Shown here: in pieces, positions 19,789-22,154 of the stretch
Layout: every line of letters begins with the position of its first letter
How positions within the stretch are numbered: position 1 is the first letter of the stretch
Assembly: GCA_021464525.1 (NCBI GenBank)
Contig: JADRCO010001141.1
Location: forward strand, 1 to 22,154
Source: Rhizophagus sp. LPA8_4_AMF
Taxonomy: Eukaryota > Glomeromycota > Glomeromycetes > Glomerales > Glomeraceae
Direction: 5' to 3'
DNA: 22,154 nucleotides
Notes under the pieces: model-generated
Told to the model about the DNA's origin: nothing
Seen by the model: the letters and a program-made list of their open reading frames with translations, nothing else
Databases searched by the model: none
Program-made: the position numbers and the translations under genes

Positions 19789-20119
19789 ATTTTGCCAAGA
19801 AAAATCGATCTAGAGTTATACATACTATGAACCAAAAACAACATAACAATTTTCTCTAGCCTGTTCTTATATAGTTCAGGTCATTAATTAACCTCTTTTT
19901 TTTAATGATCCGCATAATATCACTCATTCACGCTCCATTATACATTCAATCTCACCTATTTCGAAAAATTAAAATAGCGGTGTTACCAAATATATTTCAT
20001 AACTAAATGATTTCTTTGTTTTAGATCATCGACTTTGTTAACTTTCAAAGTTGCATACAAATTAGCTCAAACAAGAGCTTTATTTTCTTTTATTTTGCAA
20101 ATCCAGATCAATTAAAAAA

Positions 20120-20290
20120 AAAACGATTTTGTCCACCATGAAATTTTTAGGTAGATCGGTCCATGTAATTTCACATGAATTAGTTCAGAAATATGTGGAA
20201 TTCCATATATTCCCATATATCCTACGCGGATTCACATTGAATTTTGTGGATCTACGCCGAAAATACCACATGTTTTGTCGCAAGGTATTT
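20120..20290. repeat. Block of inverted words, possible MITE remnant
   Basis: Within this stretch AATTTCACAT (near 20167) faces ATGTGGAATT (near 20193). GGATTCACATT and TTTTGTGGATC flank a short spacer near 20230-20250, and CCATATAT words recur around 20203-20220. The local G+C content is raised. This density of mirrored words suggests an old palindromic element. Boundaries and family are not determined. Confidence 0.3.
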
Positions 20291-21174
20291 GGAAAATATT
20301 AGAATTATTCAGATTTCCATATGGATTTTAAGTGAAAAAAATTTCCTGATACATTTATAATATACAACAATAATTTTAGTAGTTAGTTTCTTTTGGAAGA
20401 GTTTAAAAGTTCAAAAAAGTGAATCAATGTACTAATTATTAGATCTATATATAATCCTCGTATTACCGCAGTAACTAGTAAGCATGCTAAATGTTACATA
20501 TAGATTTTTAGTTTGAAAATTGAATCGTTCATCTGTTCATACATCCATTTAACTTATTTAACTTTCAAAAATCAATTAAATGAACTTGAAGACTATAAAT
20601 ATTCAATTTTTTTTCCTCTTCTCTCTTTTTATCGCCATCAACTCTTGTTTATTCGATCTTTTCATTCTCTGAAGTATCATATTAAATAAGATAATTTTTC
20701 TTTCTATAATAATAATATAAAAAATTTATTAGAAATTAAAATGAGCCTGAAGTTTTTTTTAATAAAAAATTTTCATGGCTCATAAGTTTTGCGATCACCA
20801 GAATATTCATGGTTTTATGTTAATGTAATAACTGATAACAATTCCAATGCTTTTTAATTCACGACCTTGTGTACTGTAAACTGTAAGCACCTAGTGTATA
20901 ATGTCATAACAATATAGCCTTCGAGATGCTACACATATAATCTTTTGAATAATCGATCAACTAATAAAATTATCACGTGCATAAAAGGTTTAAATAGTCG
21001 ATTCAATTGCAAATAATTTACAAATGGATATAATAGTTCATCCGCCTTTTCAACTTTAAAGAATAAGTGAACAAATTTGTTGAAATGTGTATAATTCCGG
21101 CTGTTATAAACTTATTGACATTATCGTAATTCCGACCCTAAAAAAACGTCCAACTAATACCGTAATGACTACTC

Positions 21175-22077
21175 ACTTACTTGGAATAGATTCCATTCGA
21201 TAATTTGAAATGGTAAAATATATTGGCATTGGTGAATTTGGTAGTACAAATTCAGCTTTTTGGATGGAAGGGCTCGATGGATTTAGGATGATGAGTGGTG
21301 CTTAAGAATGGACTAGAGCCGGTCTAATGAACGTTGCTTTGAAACTTCTTGATAATTCATAATTTACAAAACATTTCAAGTTCTTACATTGATCAGGTTT
21401 GTGCTAATTATGGTTATAAATAGCCCACAATATGGTTTGAAGTACATTTATAATTTTTTTTTTAATAGATTAAAGCATACCACAAATGTTTACAATCAGC
21501 TTCATTAGCTAATATATTCGGGATCACGAAAGCATCTACGTCTAATTATATGATCGTTATGAAATATTACGAAAACGGCAATTTATACCAATTCCTTGAT
21601 TGTTCTAATGGGGTTCTTTTCTGGAGAGATATGATTGATATGTTATGGGGCATTGCTGGAGATCTTGAAAGAATCCACTCTGAAGGAAGTACATAAAAAC
21701 CTTCATGGAGTAAATTTACTTATTGAGGATAAGAAAATTTCTACAGACGCATCGGTGACGTGAGTCTTTATGGACAATGTTATTATCATGAAAATAAGAA
21801 ATCAGGTCAGATATAAGAAGTATTACATATGTTGCACCAAAAGTTTTACGTGGCGAAAATTATAATTCTGTTTCTGACATATATTCATTTGGTATTATTG
21901 TGAATATACTGTACTTACAACTGGAAGAAGACCTTGGTATACTCATAGTAGAACTCATGATATCAGTTTAACAAAAGATATTTGTAATGGTAAAAGACTT
22001 GACACCAAAATTTTAAACCAGAGAACAGACCGACTGCATTTTATTTAAACGAAAAATTGGATGGGAGAGTGGATTAG
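21175..22077 (+). pseudogene. Kinase-like copy C, broken and truncated
   Basis: Homology to genes A and B starts at the LEW codons (about 21178) and runs to the GEW codons near 22075. The zinc-knuckle part is absent upstream. Visible damage: TGG to TAG at 21187, a one-base loss near 21200, CAA to TAA at 21303, an insertion with TAA near 21360, a two-base loss before the catalytic loop (near 21686), stops in the activation segment, and two deletions near 22000-22020 that remove the helix before PEKRPT. Remaining motifs include a glycine loop GIGEFGS, the lysine in VALK, and HKN (21692-21700). The intron (21397-21468) keeps both splice sites. The catalytic-loop Asp is again Asn. Parts resemble gene A (IKAYHKC, YYHENK) and others gene B (FEMVKYIG, DMIDMLWGIAG). 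It is a pseudogene on this evidence; an assembly error is an alternative only if many independent errors occurred. Confidence 0.9.
21397..21468 (+). other. Intron of copy C (72 bases)
   Basis: The donor is CAG|GTTTGT and the acceptor is TTTAATAG|ATTAAA after a T-rich tract, at the same position as in genes A and B. It is the shortest of the three. Retention of both sites shows that the copy arose from genomic DNA, not from a spliced transcript. Confidence 0.75.
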
Positions 22078-22083
22078 GGATTG

Positions 22084-22139
22084 GAATCGATTCTAATTTT
22101 GAGAATCGATTCTAGAATCGATTAATCGCGATTAATCGA
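22084..22139. repeat. ATCGATTC-type palindromic repeat at window end
   Basis: GAATCGATTC occurs at 22084-22093 and 22103-22112, with a further partial copy at 22115. A perfect 22-base palindrome centred on CGCG lies at 22118-22139, built from ATTAATCG words. It begins within ten bases of the end of kinase homology in copy C, so it may be the element that cut off the copy. The rest lies beyond the window. Confidence 0.65.
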
Positions 22140-22154
22140 ATCTCAAGTGATCGG

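Larger units (their letters stand above)
15791..21174. other. Intergenic region between gene B and copy C
   Basis: A+T-rich DNA without a convincing gene. It holds a T(n)A(n) palindrome (16229-16254), a more G+C-rich folded block (16320-16590), Pol III box-like words (19418-19449), a CACGTG palindrome (19777-19788) and a repeat-like block rich in inverted words (20120-20290). An antisense 60-codon frame at 17384-17566 lies in a slightly G+C-richer patch but shows no motif. No coding sequence continuing from gene B is evident. Confidence 0.5.

Overview
The window looks like nuclear DNA of an arbuscular mycorrhizal fungus (Glomeromycotina, most like Rhizophagus). It is very A+T-rich, gene-poor and full of poly(A)/poly(T) runs and decayed repeats. 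Its only clear genes belong to a kinase-like family that is greatly expanded in these fungi: an N-terminal CxxC-x9-CxxC knuckle, then a 'WTS..KEIDEL' linker, then a kinase fold. The assignment rests on recognising the family, not on a database search.

Layout: an intergenic edge (1-630); kinase-like gene A (631-2149, two exons, 405 aa); about 12 kb of A+T-rich DNA with decayed repeats, a tRNA-like element and several stretches of possible degraded coding sequence (2150-14339); kinase-like gene B (14340-15790, two exons, about 433 aa); about 5.4 kb of intergenic DNA with repeat blocks (15791-21174); and kinase-like copy C (about 21175-22077), which has stops, frameshifts and deletions, lacks the zinc-knuckle exon region, and ends against an ATCGATTC-rich palindromic repeat at the window edge. 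All three copies lie on the + strand and share one phase-0 intron position, so they are tandem duplicates.

The most interesting point is that all three copies have Asn where an active kinase has the catalytic Asp of the HRD motif (HRN, HMN, HKN). All three also have Gln where the alpha-C Glu is expected. They keep the ATP-binding Lys, the Asn of the catalytic loop and a DVG version of DFG. This points to a lineage of pseudokinases, probably ATP-binding or scaffold proteins rather than phosphotransferases. Silent changes between A and B outnumber replacements in exon 1, which suggests the proteins are still under constraint. How the genes work together cannot be read from sequence; their partners are unknown.
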